Under the pieces are notes generated by a model. It made no database searches. It was not told the DNA's origin and saw only the letters and a list, made by a program, of their open reading frames with translations. A stretch of 64,000 bases of DNA from Chalciporus piperatus (taxonomy: Eukaryota; Basidiomycota; Agaricomycetes; Boletales; Boletaceae), in contig JBBPTG010000109.1 in assembly GCA_038093975.1 (NCBI GenBank), positions 22,142 through 86,141 on the forward strand, in the 5' to 3' direction. Shown here piece after piece: positions 12,900 through 23,536 of the stretch. The stretch's first letter is position 1, and every line of letters begins with the position of its first letter. Made by a program: the position numbers and the translations under genes.

Positions 12900-14126
12900 A
12901 TGCCTGCTTCGAAGTGTGATGGCAACGTTCTCGATGCGCTATCTGATGCCGTCGACCAAGGTGGGTTGAATTTTCTGCCCACTGCATTCAGTGGGGTTGA
13001 CTGACATTGCCACGTGCGCTAGTGAACGTCCTCAAGGGCAAGGTCTGGAATGAGGACTCCGAGGTCGACGCGACGAAAGAGAAGAGCGCGTTCAGACAGT
13101 ACGACAACGCTTGCGACCGCGTGAAGGCTTTCTATAAAGAGCAGCATGGTGAGGATGCTTGGCTCCCATCACTCGAATCATCTAACATGAGCTACCATCT
13201 CAGAGAAACAGACTGTCGAGTTTAACATCAGGGCGCGAGTCAACTTTAAAAGCTACAAGCGAGCCCGAATGGGCATATGGCAAGCTATGGAAATGCTCAA
13301 CACGCTTGTCGACGACTCGGACCCCGATGTGAGTTGTTTCAAAAGGTGGCTTCCGTTCTATAGTAAACTAACGCTATATACAGACCAATCTCTCGCAAAT
13401 CGAACACCTTCTGCAAACCGCAGAGGCAATAAGGCGCGATGGCAAGCCAGATTGGATGCAGGTCGCCGGGCTTATTCATGACTTGGGCAAGCTCCTCTGC
13501 TTCTTCGACAGCGAAGGTCAATGGGATGTTGTCGGCGTAAGTATTCTCCCATATGAATCAGTGTGAGCGCTGACAGATTGATCTGCAGGACACATTCGTA
13601 GTCGGATGTGCTTACTCCGACAAGAATATATACCCAGAGACGTTCGCCGGGAATCCTGACTTTGGTGACACTGTGTATTCGACCAAATACGGTATCTATG
13701 AGCCTCATTGTGGGCTTGACAACGTCATGATATCATGGGGCCATGACGAGGTGAGCTGTCATTCATTTAAGCGGCCTATCAGCGTTAACCCATTGTGACT
13801 ATAAGTACCTTTACCACGTGGTCAAAGACCAGTGCAGCCTTCCCGAGGAAGCACTCGCGATGATCCGGTATCACAGTTTCTACCCGTACGTATTAGGGGT
13901 ATGCATCCTTCACTCTCTTGCCTGATTGGAGAATTACAGGTGGCATCGCGAAGGGGCGTACGCGCATTTGGCAAATGAGAAAGATGCCAAGGCACTTGAG
14001 GCTGTGCGGGCCTTCAACCCATACGACCTCTATTCCAAGACCGACGAACCTATCAACGTCGAGAAACTACGCCCATACTACGAAGGCCTTATCGCCAGAT
14101 TTTTCCCTGCCGAACTGGATTGGTGA
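12900..14126 (+). CDS. MIOX: myo-Inositol oxygenase
   Basis: Spliced exons give about 300 residues. Diagnostic runs are [57 protein letters not shown] (metal-ligand His-Asp), [34 protein letters not shown] (second His-Asp pair) and [21 protein letters not shown] (the last His ligands, split by an intron within FYP|WH). The protein ends [10 protein letters not shown], as in other MIOX enzymes. MIOX is a cytosolic di-iron enzyme that opens myo-inositol to D-glucuronate with O2. The start was chosen as the ATG 86 nt after a TATA box that opens the frame [14 protein letters not shown]. It lies between an aldo/keto reductase and a HAD phosphatase on the same strand. Confidence 0.93.
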
Positions 14127-14556
14127 ACGATACCCATTAGACGACAGTTGGTAACATAGAATATTTTTGATTCGATCTGATTATAGCGCACTAGTATTTC
14201 TGTATCCTCTCCACCTCTTGTTTCCATACCTCCGTTCTGTGTTCTATCTCACTTAACTTATGTATGATTCGCGTTCTATATCGCTTAGATTCCTCTGCGT
14301 AGACTTGATCAATTGCAGCTTATACTGTAGATCTTTGCTGGCAGTGAGAGTGATCTCGGAGAGATAAGATAACCGGGCAGATCTGTCGAGCGTCGTTCCG
14401 AAGCAGTCCATTTTCACCAACTCCACAAACGTGCCCAAGTGTTCCCTTCCCTGACTCTGAGTAACTTGAAACTGTTCTGCTCCGTCCTCTGAGGCCAAAT
14501 CTTTGACAGAACCATACCCGAGCGAGGGACATACCTTTTAGACTTGAACCGAATCG
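14127..14556. other. Intergenic spacer
   Basis: About 430 bp between inositol oxygenase and the HAD phosphatase. It is AT-rich just after the MIOX stop, with no supported gene. Confidence 0.45.
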
Positions 14557-15920
14557 ATGTCTGCCAGTCTACAAACACAGCCCTTCCACCCCGACAAGAA
14601 GTTCGTCGTGTTGAGCGACTGGTACGTTCTTCGGCCTCACATACTCGGACCCACGCTGATCCTGCATCCAGGGATGGCACGATCACTACGTGCGACTCCA
14701 ACGACTGTACGTAGCTCGTTCCCGTTCCCACCGCACTCATGACACACTCACCGATTGCACATTCGCAGACATTACGGACAACTATGGCATGGGAACCCAA
14801 GGGCGTGTCGCGCTCAACATGGAGATTCTCGAATTCGACAAGAGCGGAAAGACGGGGGGCAAATCGTTCAAGTGCGTGTTGCGTTCTATATCGAAGGAGA
14901 CCGTTCTGGCTCCGTTCCGCAGATCGGGTTCACCGCCCGTCTAACTCCAATCATTCTTTGCATCGCGTTCGCTTCTCGTCGCACTCACGGTCGTGGTGAA
15001 TTATTGAACAGGGATGCGTTTGAGCTGATGTTGGAAAGTGTGTCCGACAAGGGTCACTCGCTAGAGGACTGCAAGACCTATCTCACAACTCCCAGCGGTA
15101 TGTTTCCATTGGGACCCATTGACTCATTGTTGATTGTTCATGATCTTTCTGACTACACTCTATAAATTCAGAGGCCAACGGCCGTCGACCTGTTGACTTC
15201 GCGGATGGTTTCATCGACTTTAAGAAATTCTGTGATAGCAATGATATCCCGTTCACAATCGTCTCGAGGTAAGAATATCATATAATGTCTCCTACGTTCA
15301 TGGCGTATGTAGTCAACAACAAGCTGAAACTTGCATAGCGGGATGGACGAGCTCATTCGCGCCGTCCTTACCGAACTCGCCAAGGGATCTGAAGATGTTG
15401 TGAAAGACATTGCTATTGTCTCCAATGGTGTAGTCCGCGATGCGACAGGAAAGTGGCACATTACCTGGCGCCATCCCGAAAGGTATTGCACTCGCAATCT
15501 TCGCTCCAGATTGTCGATCTGATGAGTCGTGTACGATCCCCCTAACAGTACTTACGGCCACGACAAGTCTCGCGCGATCTTGCCCTACAAAACGTATAGG
15601 GAAGCACACAAAGGCCAGGGACCGACCGTGTTCTTCTTCGGTGATGGTGTCTCTGGTTCGTACCTTCCATCTTATCCCAAGAAGACCCTCGTCTCACACT
15701 GTGCCCAGACTTGTCAGCTGCTGAACCCGCGGACGTGCTCTTCGTCAAGGTAACCGGGGACGACGAAAAGGATAACCTCAAAAGCCATTGCGACAAGGCA
15801 GGTATCCCGTATATCCCATTCCTGGATTTCAACGTAGCGAGGGAGATCATGGGGAGTATCGTCCGTGGGGAGAAATCCAAGGATGATTTTTTGGTCAAAC
15901 CGACCGTATCTGCCAACTAG
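14557..15920 (+). CDS. HAD-superfamily phosphatase (phosphoserine phosphatase-like)
   Basis: About 265 residues in several exons. Motif I is split by the first intron and reads VVLSDWDGTITTCDSNDYITD (DxDGT nucleophile). The second motif is FTIVSSGMDELIR. Motif III/IV is PTVFFFGDGVSDLSAAEPADVLF, in which GDGxSD carries the Mg-binding acidic residues. The C-terminus is GEKSKDDFLVKPTVSAN. This is the C1-capped HAD layout of the PSP/MtnX type found in fungal cytosolic phosphatases. The substrate cannot be told from sequence. It is the third plus-strand gene in a row after AKR and MIOX, but nothing shows that it belongs to the same pathway. Confidence 0.85.
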
Positions 15921-16215
15921 ATCTGGGATCGTAGACCGGTCGTTCTCGGTAAGCCATAGCATCTGAGATTTGACAGCTATGGTTTACATCTTGAAGATGG
16001 ATCCAGTGATGTACAGTTAGATACAGCTTCACCCGCCGCCGCCACTAGCTCCGTCGACCTTCAAATAGATGCAACATTTGCAGCCTACACAGCACAGGAA
16101 TGTAGTCCTGGACCGATCCTCGGTGCCGAGTACATTCGAGTCTGCACCTCACCACCACCAATTAAACCATCTCTTCGCCTTTTGTGAATCCTACGAATCG
16201 TCGGAAAGTGATCAA
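15921..16215. other. Convergent intergenic spacer
   Basis: About 295 bp between converging 3' ends of the HAD and G-domain genes. It should hold both polyadenylation regions. Nothing else is visible. Confidence 0.45.
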
Positions 16216-17119
16216 CTACCCATCCATTATAACCATGGCATTTACCTTGGCAAGTATGTCATCTGTCTCTTCGCGCAGCTCCCGCACCTCCGCTTCAAGA
16301 CTCTGGACCCGCTCTGCCAACCGGGCGAGTTCAGACAGGTAGTTACCCTCGTTGATGATGGGGGGAATCAGACGACGCAGGATTGCATGTGCAGACTCTA
16401 ACGTTCCATCGTATCGAAGGAGTTTCCCGCCCTGGTCAAGGACCGGCTTGAATTCGAGCTCGTTCGACGTCGCGAGTTCTCGTTCACGTTTCTTTCCCAC
16501 CACTCGATCAACCCCACCCCACTTCGTGGTGACGACGAGAACGTTTTGTAGGGTTTCCTGACCACATAGCGCGCGAAATAAAGGCAAAGTGAATTCCGAC
16601 GTTCCGATGCGTTCTGGGTCGGAAATGCTGTGGAGGTAGATGATGCCTGCGAGCGTTGCGTTTGGACCATGTCTAGTCGGAGTCGGACCCGTCAGAAGGA
16701 CTGATGATAGAGTGGAGCCTTGGACTTACTCCTGCCTGAGGTAAAGAGATATCCAATTGAGGATTTCTATGTCGAAGCGGACACCATTGTCGAATCCTGG
16801 CGTATCGATCAATGTCACCGGTCGACCATTGAGGATGAATCGTTTCGACTCGTCCACCACTTCCACGGTCTTCCACTCGCAAACGGAAAAGTCAGACCCG
16901 CTCACGAGATTGATGAACTGCAGAATTAAAACGGCGGTCATCACTTTATGTACAACGTCAGATGATGGATCGCTGGCACTGGCAAACGTACGGTTGATTT
17001 GCCACTTCCCCTGGCTCCCATAACACTGCAAATGCAACTTTTTAGTATACATGTCAATGGTTTGTGGGGGAGAGATTAGCGTACGCGATCATTTGCGTCT
17101 TTCCTTCTTGCTGGGCCAT
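16216..17119 (-). CDS. G-domain (AIG1/septin-like P-loop GTPase) protein
   Basis: Four exons can be read. Exon 1 is MAQQEGKTQMIA. Exon 2 gives VMGARGSGKST, a Walker A/G1 motif ending exactly at an intron. Exon 3 starts FINLVSGSDFSVCEWKTVEVV and contains the G3 motif LIDTPGFDN. Exon 4 begins HGPNATLAGIIYLHSISDP and holds the G4-like VVTTKWGGV. The C-terminus forms a short coiled coil (LARLAERVQSLEAEVRELREETDDILAKV). Many agaricomycete genomes carry expanded families of such small GTPases with unknown roles. The G4 motif is TKW rather than N/TKxD, so nucleotide specificity may differ. The start at 17119 is chosen because it opens the exon spliced to the P-loop. Confidence 0.83.
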
Positions 17120-17497
17120 AATGTTTGATGGTCACTCGAGAGCACTTCGACTCGGAGTCGGTTGGATAGACGACTCCCTTCACGTATTCCTTCTTCCAAG
17201 ACCACACTAGCTCCCTGACGCGAGCCTTTTATGGATACATATGGTAGTACATGTGCGCCCACAATTGGTGAACGCTCCGCAATGTGTTGACAGATCGATT
17301 ATTCGACAAGTTACTCGCACCCCCATGATTATCTACAATCGACACACTAAGTTAAGTTATGCATCATAGATCGACATACACTATTGCGAGGCAAAACGCA
17401 CGGGTATCCTTATACCACGAGTATCAAAAACGCACCACCTTCTCCAAACTTTCGTAACACCCCCCCCCCCTCAAACTAAAAACCGACTTTCAACGTT
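17120..17497. other. Intergenic spacer with C10 homopolymer
   Basis: About 380 bp between the G-domain gene start and the 3' end of the RBR gene. An uninterrupted run of ten C occurs at 17461-17470. No gene is supported. Confidence 0.5.
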
Positions 17498-20388
17498 TCA
17501 CCGCCGCCGTCTCCTTCCCGCAGGTCCAGCTGCCACGACGGCTTGTGGCGCCACGACAGCGGGAGGCGGCTGAGGCGCACGAGCCGCTCTTGCACGCGTA
17601 TTCGGACGACCCGGGGCTGCCATCTCATGATCCCTTCGTGCCTCTTCAGCCCTTCGGACATGAGCCCGAGGTTCGGCCCATCCACCAACCCCACCACCCA
17701 TCAAACCGAAATTGAGGTTGACTTGCGGAGCTGCGAACTGATGGTGTTGTGCCGCTCCGAACATGAACGGGTCGACACCCAGACCCGCACCCGCACCCAG
17801 ACCCGCACCCATGCCCGCACCCATACCCGCACCCATGCCCATGCCCATGCCCATACCCCCGGCACCGACACCACCCATGGCCGGAAACCCTCCACGGAAG
17901 GCAACGGGTGGAGCAACGGGTGGAGGACGTGGGGCTGGACCCGCAACCGGGATATCCACCTTGATATTGCTCGCGTCGAGTTCGGGGCGGGACTTGCGCA
18001 GCGCTTCGAGTGCGCTTTTTGCCGCGTTCGATACCTACGCCGTCATGGGTCAACGATCGAGGTCGTTTGGTCTAAAGGGGGTGGAATCCTCACCTCATCC
18101 GCGTGTCGTGTTTCGACTGGGTCCCAGAGAATGCATTTCGCCTTGTTTACTTTGCCGTTGTAAGGAGGGGGCTAGGAAATGGTGGTCCGTCACTCGGGTT
18201 AGAAACGCGATTGTGTTATAGCAAAGGCGACTTACGTTCGAAAAATGTTCGTATCCATTGATAACTTGCCGACAGATGTAGCACGACACGGTATGACAAT
18301 TCGGGCAAGTCATCTTGTTACACTGTCGCATCCCCGAACATCATAGAGTGAGAAGCTGGGACATGTTGAACGATCTTAAAACTTACACCCATTTCCTTGA
18401 TGAACGCTGTGACGAAAACGGTTAGAATATCGAGAAAGATGCAACAAACGGAGAAGAAACGTACATTTCTGGCACTTTGGGCAATTGCGCATGAGCGCTT
18501 TGGCTATTGAAGAACGTTAGGATAGGGCAGGAAAAATGTAGGCCATGCTTACTCATTGCTTCTTCGATGAGATGTTGGGCGTCCAGATGTTTGTCCTCTT
18601 CCATTTCTAGGTGCAGTGAGTAATTATAAATAGGTCAAATAGCCCAGAAACTCGCCTTTACAGCTCTTTGGAAGATGATCCTATCAAGCCACGCATGGTC
18701 AGCCTCGACATCTCGACACGTGCACACGAATACACAAGCGATAGAAGGAAGGTAGGATACTTACCAGCTTCTTACACAATCTACAGGTGACCGCGCCACA
18801 CTCCGCGTTTTCACATCTAAACAGTCTCTCCATCTCGTTCTCGATGACGCATTTATACTCGCAATGTGGACATTCTTCAAGGTTCTCCAGGCCTGCCGCT
18901 TCGATTTCTTTGCGTTGTTTGACTCGATAATACAATTCCAACAGTTTCGAGGAGAGGAAACGACTGAGTTCGGATTCGGGAAAGGCAAGCTTGCAACCAG
19001 ATTGATCCATGCAGACGATGCCTGGATTGTGTTCGCCAAGTAGGTTAGAGGCGTAGGAAATCATGCAGGTCTTGCAAAAGAGGTGTGCTTCGGGGCACTG
19101 GATCATATCCTCCTGATGAAGAAAAGAACATCGTTCTCAGTTGTGCCCATTGGGGAAAAATGATCCGAACACCGACGAAAGGATACGGAGAAAAGCAACA
19201 TCCGCATTCGATACCCTCCCCATTCTCCTCACATTCTTGCTCGTGGAGAGCAACGGCCGCTGCTGCATCGCTCTCGGCCGTTAATTCACGGACTCTGAGC
19301 AACACCCATTCTCGTTCTTGATCGAATTTCGGATCCTCCCTGAGTTTCCCTTTACCACTTACGACTGAACTGGTCAATTTCAGTTTAAAAGGGAGGGGAT
19401 TTTTCTTGAGTTCCTCCGAGAGAAAAAAATAGGCGGGAGCGTAAAAACGGTTGTCAAGCAGCCTTTGTCGTATATGTGGCTTTGGGATTCGAGGGAAGTC
19501 CATCATAAGTTGTTCCTAGACATCATTGGCTTCAGTACGAAGCTAAGACTGTTCTGTAAAAACGCTGACCAGAGAACGATCGAGATAGTGGGGACCACAA
19601 TCGTACACCCTCTCTTTGCTGGTATAGTCGATCTTTCGTTTAAGTGATGCTGGACCCTCGTCGCCAGCGCCAGCGCCATCTGCATCGTCGTGCTTTCCTT
19701 TTCCCTTCTTATCCACCTTCGGATACAAAGGGTTTTCGAAAAGGGAATGTAGGATGAGCTCTACAACGTTCCCTGGTTGGGTCTGGAGGTACTGCTCGAC
19801 AAGACCATAGACGTGAGCAGGTAGGACGTCTGGAACAATTTCGAGAACGCGGGCGACGTGTTCGTCAATTGGGTCAACCAAGGCAGGCTCTTGGGCTGGG
19901 GGTGGGATAGGGGGAGGCTGTTGGGGTATAACATCTAGCACCTGGGCTGGTGGGGGTGGCGGGGGAATAGGCGCAACCTCGGGAACGCGAACTGGTGGTG
20001 GGGGTGGATCGGGAGGTCGCTCGTCATCACTGCTCGGTAAAAACAAAGGCGCTCCTCCCTGTCTCTCTCGACGCGGTGCATTCTGCGAGGATCCGGTTCC
20101 CGACCCCTGTGCCGCCCCATTGTTTGCCAATAACTCAGAGCTTGCTTTCCCGAATGTGAGCGGTATGGTTGTCTTCGTCTTTGATGGGCCCGGCTGTGAC
20201 GCTGGTGGTCGAGGCTCGCGCCTGGTATGGTTCTTTCTCGTCGAAGCGATGGGGGCAAAAATCTCGTCCTCTGAGTCAGTCAACTCGATGACTTCTATAG
20301 AACTAGACGTGGTCTTTTCGACTCCTAGACGAGGTCGCTTGGTTGATGGTCCAGGTTGGCGGCTTTCGCTGCGAAGGCGCCTCGCCAT
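17498..20388 (-). CDS. RBR-type E3 ubiquitin ligase, RNF216/TRIAD3-like
   Basis: The N-terminal exon (20388-19543) is disordered and rich in Ser and Pro (MARRLRSESRQPG...; VIELTDSEDEIF resembles a SUMO-interacting motif). The RBR module follows. RING1 spans IECGCCFSPYPF and CPEAHLFCKTCMISYASNLL. The IBR contains ECPHCEYKCVIENE and LFRCENAECGAVTCRLC. RING2 reads NCPKCQKSFIKEMGCNKMTC then PNCHTVSCYIC; the Cys of EMGC is in the place of the catalytic Cys of parkin-family RING2 domains. RBR ligases pass ubiquitin through this Cys. The C-terminal tail is Pro-rich and then Gly/Met/Ala-rich (repeated GMGAG), ending in five Arg. The order RING1-IBR-RING2 with a spacer rich in Lys and Glu is that of RNF216. 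Confidence 0.87.
17763..17890. repeat. In-frame short tandem repeat encoding Gly-Met/Ala-Gly tail
   Basis: Units of the type ACCCGCACCC and ATGCCC repeat in phase with the reading frame of the RBR gene and encode alternating GMG/GAG residues. Repeats of this kind vary in length between strains by slippage. Confidence 0.7.
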
Positions 20389-20574
20389 TGTCGAGTCGGA
20401 TTGCTCTGAGGAGGAGCGGATATCGAGGACTCATCGACAGCCGAGGAGGAATTTCGTTGCAAATATTTTCAGCTAACCAAGTGATATTATATAATAGTTA
20501 GTTCTTGAGCCTGCTGTTCACCGCAGCTTGCATAGTGAACTTGGCAGAGACGCAGACCTCCAGAGCCCTTCGCC

Positions 20575-21257
20575 ATGCCAGGATTCTCCCGCTCAGACTA
20601 CGACCCTCGCAGAGTCTGTTTGAACCCATTTCCTGAGCTGAACATCGGCAGGTACAGGCGTACCATCGGTATCTACCTCGCTGGTGCACTCGTATGTCCC
20701 ACTGCTCTCCTTCTTTGTTCGCATCAAACTTACTTACAACCAACAGTTTGCACTTGCCAACTGGACATTCCTTGACGCTGCGATCCTCTCTGCCAACGCT
20801 CACGCACCCTACGGCGAGCCCCAAATCCCCCCTCCAGTCCATGTCGAGTTCGTCGACTGGGTGCCTGGAATATGCTCCCTCTTTGGAATGCTTATCATCA
20901 ACCTTATCGACAAGGATAGAATCAGAGGGGACGACTACGGATCCCCCGATGCTGTTTGGAGAGCAAGGCTCTTCTTGTTCATCGGGTTTGCCCTCATGGC
21001 TGGAGGGTTGGCCGGTAGCGTGGTCAGTTTCATCCCCGGTCTTGACTTTCTCCCTTCCCCAATTTCTAATTGTATCCTCTTCTCTCTCTCGACAGTCCCT
21101 ACTCGTTCTCAAATATATCCTTGGCGACTACCCCGATCAATACACCTACTACGGCTATGCAAACGTGTCCCAAAACGTAGCCCTCATGCTTTCCTCCGTC
21201 GTTTTGTGGATCGCACAAAATGCGCAGAGCGAATACGATTACAATTTGACCTTGTAG
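20575..21257 (+). CDS. VPS68: Vps68/TMEM50 (UPF0220) membrane protein
   Basis: Three exons encode about 190 residues: MPGFSRSDYDPRRV, LNIGRYRRTIGIYLAGAL|FALANWTFLDAAILSA, VHVEFVDWVPGICSLFGMLI, INLIDKDRI, and WRARLFLFIGFALMAGGLAG, spliced to LLVLKYILGDYPDQYTYYGYAN. Four hydrophobic segments match the UPF0220 topology. Yeast Vps68 works with the ESCRT machinery in endosomal sorting and vacuolar protein trafficking. The start is the first ATG of the frame and matches the family N-terminus. A broken tandem paralogue follows. Confidence 0.88.
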
Positions 21258-21620
21258 GGCTACTGTAACTTACATGCGGGGTACGTTATAAAGCGATTCT
21301 GATGTACTCTTATTGCACTCTACGATCTCTATCTCGGAGTGAGCATGTGTACAAGGCTTGCGGCTGCATCGCCAAACTCTAGGAGATTCCAATGGGCCTC
21401 TCCCGCGGACGAATACCAACAATTTACACTGCGAATGTACTTTCTTCGTCCGCTCCATTTTCCCCCATGGTGTCATGAGTTGGTCATGAGTTGCTCTCTC
21501 ACATGTCCCCCGCTTGCGGATTTGGCTGTCAAAGTTCATCCTGAGTCACGAGTAAACAAGGCTGGTCCGGCCCCCGTCAAGTGGGTCCTAGGACCGTATC
21601 CTCTTCCAGCCTCCAGCAAG
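21258..21620. other. Spacer between Vps68 and its paralogue
   Basis: About 360 bp with no supported gene. It should contain the Vps68 polyadenylation region and whatever promoter remains for the paralogue. Confidence 0.45.
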
Positions 21621-22234
21621 ATGTCATATACCGGAGACTCCAAGTCCCTTGACGGCCGCAAAGTGAGGGCAGTGGACCCAGAGCTCGGCGTTGGTAAACA
21701 GAAAAACAAGATTGTAGGCGCAGCCATTGCTCTCGTACGTTTCATCCAGTCACGTCTGGGATACTCACTTTGCCTGAACTCATCCGAATCCGATAGCGCG
21801 GAATTGGCGTCGCTGCATTCCTCGCTGCTCTGATCTATTCTACTTTGCTATATGCTCTTCGGCCTTATGGCAAACACCATCTCCCAGGATTGATTGACTT
21901 CGTCCCTGGACTTTGCTGTCAATATGGATCGACAATGACCCTCACCAAATTCAATAAGATTAAGAAGAGAGAAGAGGACGTTGCCCCTCCTTCTATCGTC
22001 TGGAGAGACAATCTTTTTTGTTCCTCGGGTTCGCCCTCATGACTAGTGGATTGGTGGGAAGCATCGTGAGTCTATGTTACGGCCAATCTCTAGTTCGATC
22101 AACTCCCCTCGCTCCTTCAACAGTCCATTCTCTTCCTCAAGCAATACAGTTACTTTGGCTACGCAAACGTGTTCCAATGTGTCGCCGTCATAACATCCCT
22201 CGCCATTGTGCTGGTTGCAAAAGGTCACATATAG
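21621..22234 (+). pseudogene. Vps68-like tandem paralogue with a single-base frameshift
   Basis: Exons read MSYTGDSKSLDGRK..., GVAAFLAALIYSTLLYALRP, LIDFVPGLCCQYGSTMTLTK and SIVWRDNLF. At 22013-22019 a run of six T puts the next codons out of frame (CSSGSPS then stop). One more T would restore LFLFLGFALMTSGLVGSI. The following intron lies at the same position and phase as in the intact Vps68 gene, and the last exon SILFLKQYSYFGYANVFQCV continues to a stop at 22234. The pattern is a tandem duplicate that diverged well in sequence and then lost one base in a homopolymer. A sequencing error at the T run is the alternative, in which case the gene would be intact. Confidence 0.75.
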
Positions 22235-22585
22235 CGGATACTATCTCATGGGCTAGAGCTTACGCTCTTACATTCTGTTAAAACAACGTTGTCTCCGTGA
22301 GTTCGAGGACTATTCGAAGAGGTTTGAAGTAACAATGTATCTTCCTGTATGCGCCGTTTACCAAAAAATGAGATGCACGTATCCATAGGAGCTAATTTCG
22401 TCTTATGAGGACCAGTTGTCGACCTTCGCTCTTTCAACGTTCAACCCGTTTCCTCGCTTCTCATCACGCCTCCTGCGCGAGCACTCCAACAAGAGTTCCA
22501 GGCCATGGCTTCAAGATCACTGGCATGATCCGGATCCAGCTGGCCACATGACTGTCAGAGTGGCTCACTTTCTCGGCCTTATTTA
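22235..22585. other. Spacer upstream of the TIR element
   Basis: About 350 bp with no recognisable gene. Confidence 0.4.
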
Positions 22586-23340
22586 GGCCCAGCTCGGAAA
22601 CCTGGTTAGGAAGGGCTGGTTTGGGTGGGAAAGTTGTTTGCGCAAACCAAGCGCAAACCAGCACTTCGCACTCGGAGGTTTGCAAACTAGTTCCCACGGT
22701 TTACAAAAGTTGTAGTACTGTCCACGATAACCCCTAAACCTCACCATAAATTGGTGTACTGTTCACAATAATCCCTAAACCTTGCCATAAATTGGTGTAC
22801 TGTTTGTGATAATCCCTATAACTCGACCAAGTCTTTAACCGAGTAAACCTTGCGATAAATTGGTGTAGTACTGTCCGCGATATTCCCTAAACCTCACCAT
22901 AATAAATTGGTGCACTGTCCGCAATAATTTATGGTGAGGTTTAGGGATTATCGCGGACAGTGCACCAATTTATTATGGTGAGGTTTAGGGAATATCGCGG
23001 ACAGTACTACACCAATTTATCGCAAGGTTTACTCGGTTAAAGACTTGGTCGAGTTATAGGGATTATCACAAACAGTACACCAATTTATGGCAAGGTTTAG
23101 GGATTATTGTGAACAGTACACCAATTTATGGTGAGGTTTAGGGGTTATCGTGGACAGTACTACATCAATTTATAGCAAGGTTTACTTGGTTAAAGACTTG
23201 GTTGAGTTGTACACAGCCGCCACTCGCGCGTGGGCGGAAATATCCGAAATCCGACCAAACCCAGTTGCCGGTTTGGGCAAACCATGGTTTGGCAGGCAAA
23301 CCACACCTGACCACACCTGACCAACTTTCCGAGCTGGGCC
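22586..23340. mobile_element. 755-bp TIR element (MITE-like) with TTA target duplication
   Basis: The left end GGCCCAGCTCGGAAA (22586-22600) is mirrored exactly by TTTCCGAGCTGGGCC (23326-23340). Pairing continues imperfectly for about 10 more bases. TTA lies directly outside both ends (22583-22585 and 23341-23343), consistent with the 3-bp TTA/TAA duplication of PIF/Harbinger (Tourist-like) elements. Subterminal AAACC/GGTTT motifs occur on both sides. No transposase is encoded, so it would be non-autonomous. The inside is dominated by a large palindrome. Confidence 0.75.
22711..23164. repeat. Near-perfect inverted repeat (two 218-bp arms, 18-bp loop)
   Basis: Arms 22711-22928 and 22947-23164 pair about the centre 22937.5. 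Comparing the arms by eye I find essentially one mismatch. Each arm itself holds several diverged copies of a unit of about 50 bp containing CCTAAACCT.ACCATAAATTGG. A transcript through it would fold into a long double-stranded hairpin. Confidence 0.9.
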
Positions 23341-23536
23341 TTAGGTACTTTCCGTCACCATGAGAGACACGAGTTCTGATCAAGTTCTGATTGACGCCGG
23401 GGTGTGAAAGCAGGTTGCTCGCAGTCCACCGCGCACACAGCAACAGTACTGCTCCTAGTCCAAGTTATAACCCCCCTGCATCTGAGCTGTATCTTCTATA
23501 TCCACATCCAGATACCAACATCCAATTCTCGCCATC

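Noticed and set aside
17543..18221. Long plus-strand frames with TRTRTHARTH- and PAPRPAPMPAP-type repeats
   Set aside because: They are antisense translations of the GMGAG repeat tail of the RBR gene.
20120..20476. Plus-strand 118-residue frame
   Set aside because: Antisense to the N-terminal exon of the RBR gene.
22721..23150. CCCTAAACC/TTTAGGG motifs resembling telomere repeats
   Set aside because: They occur once per 50-bp unit and not in tandem, and the site is internal to a chromosome segment with genes on both sides.
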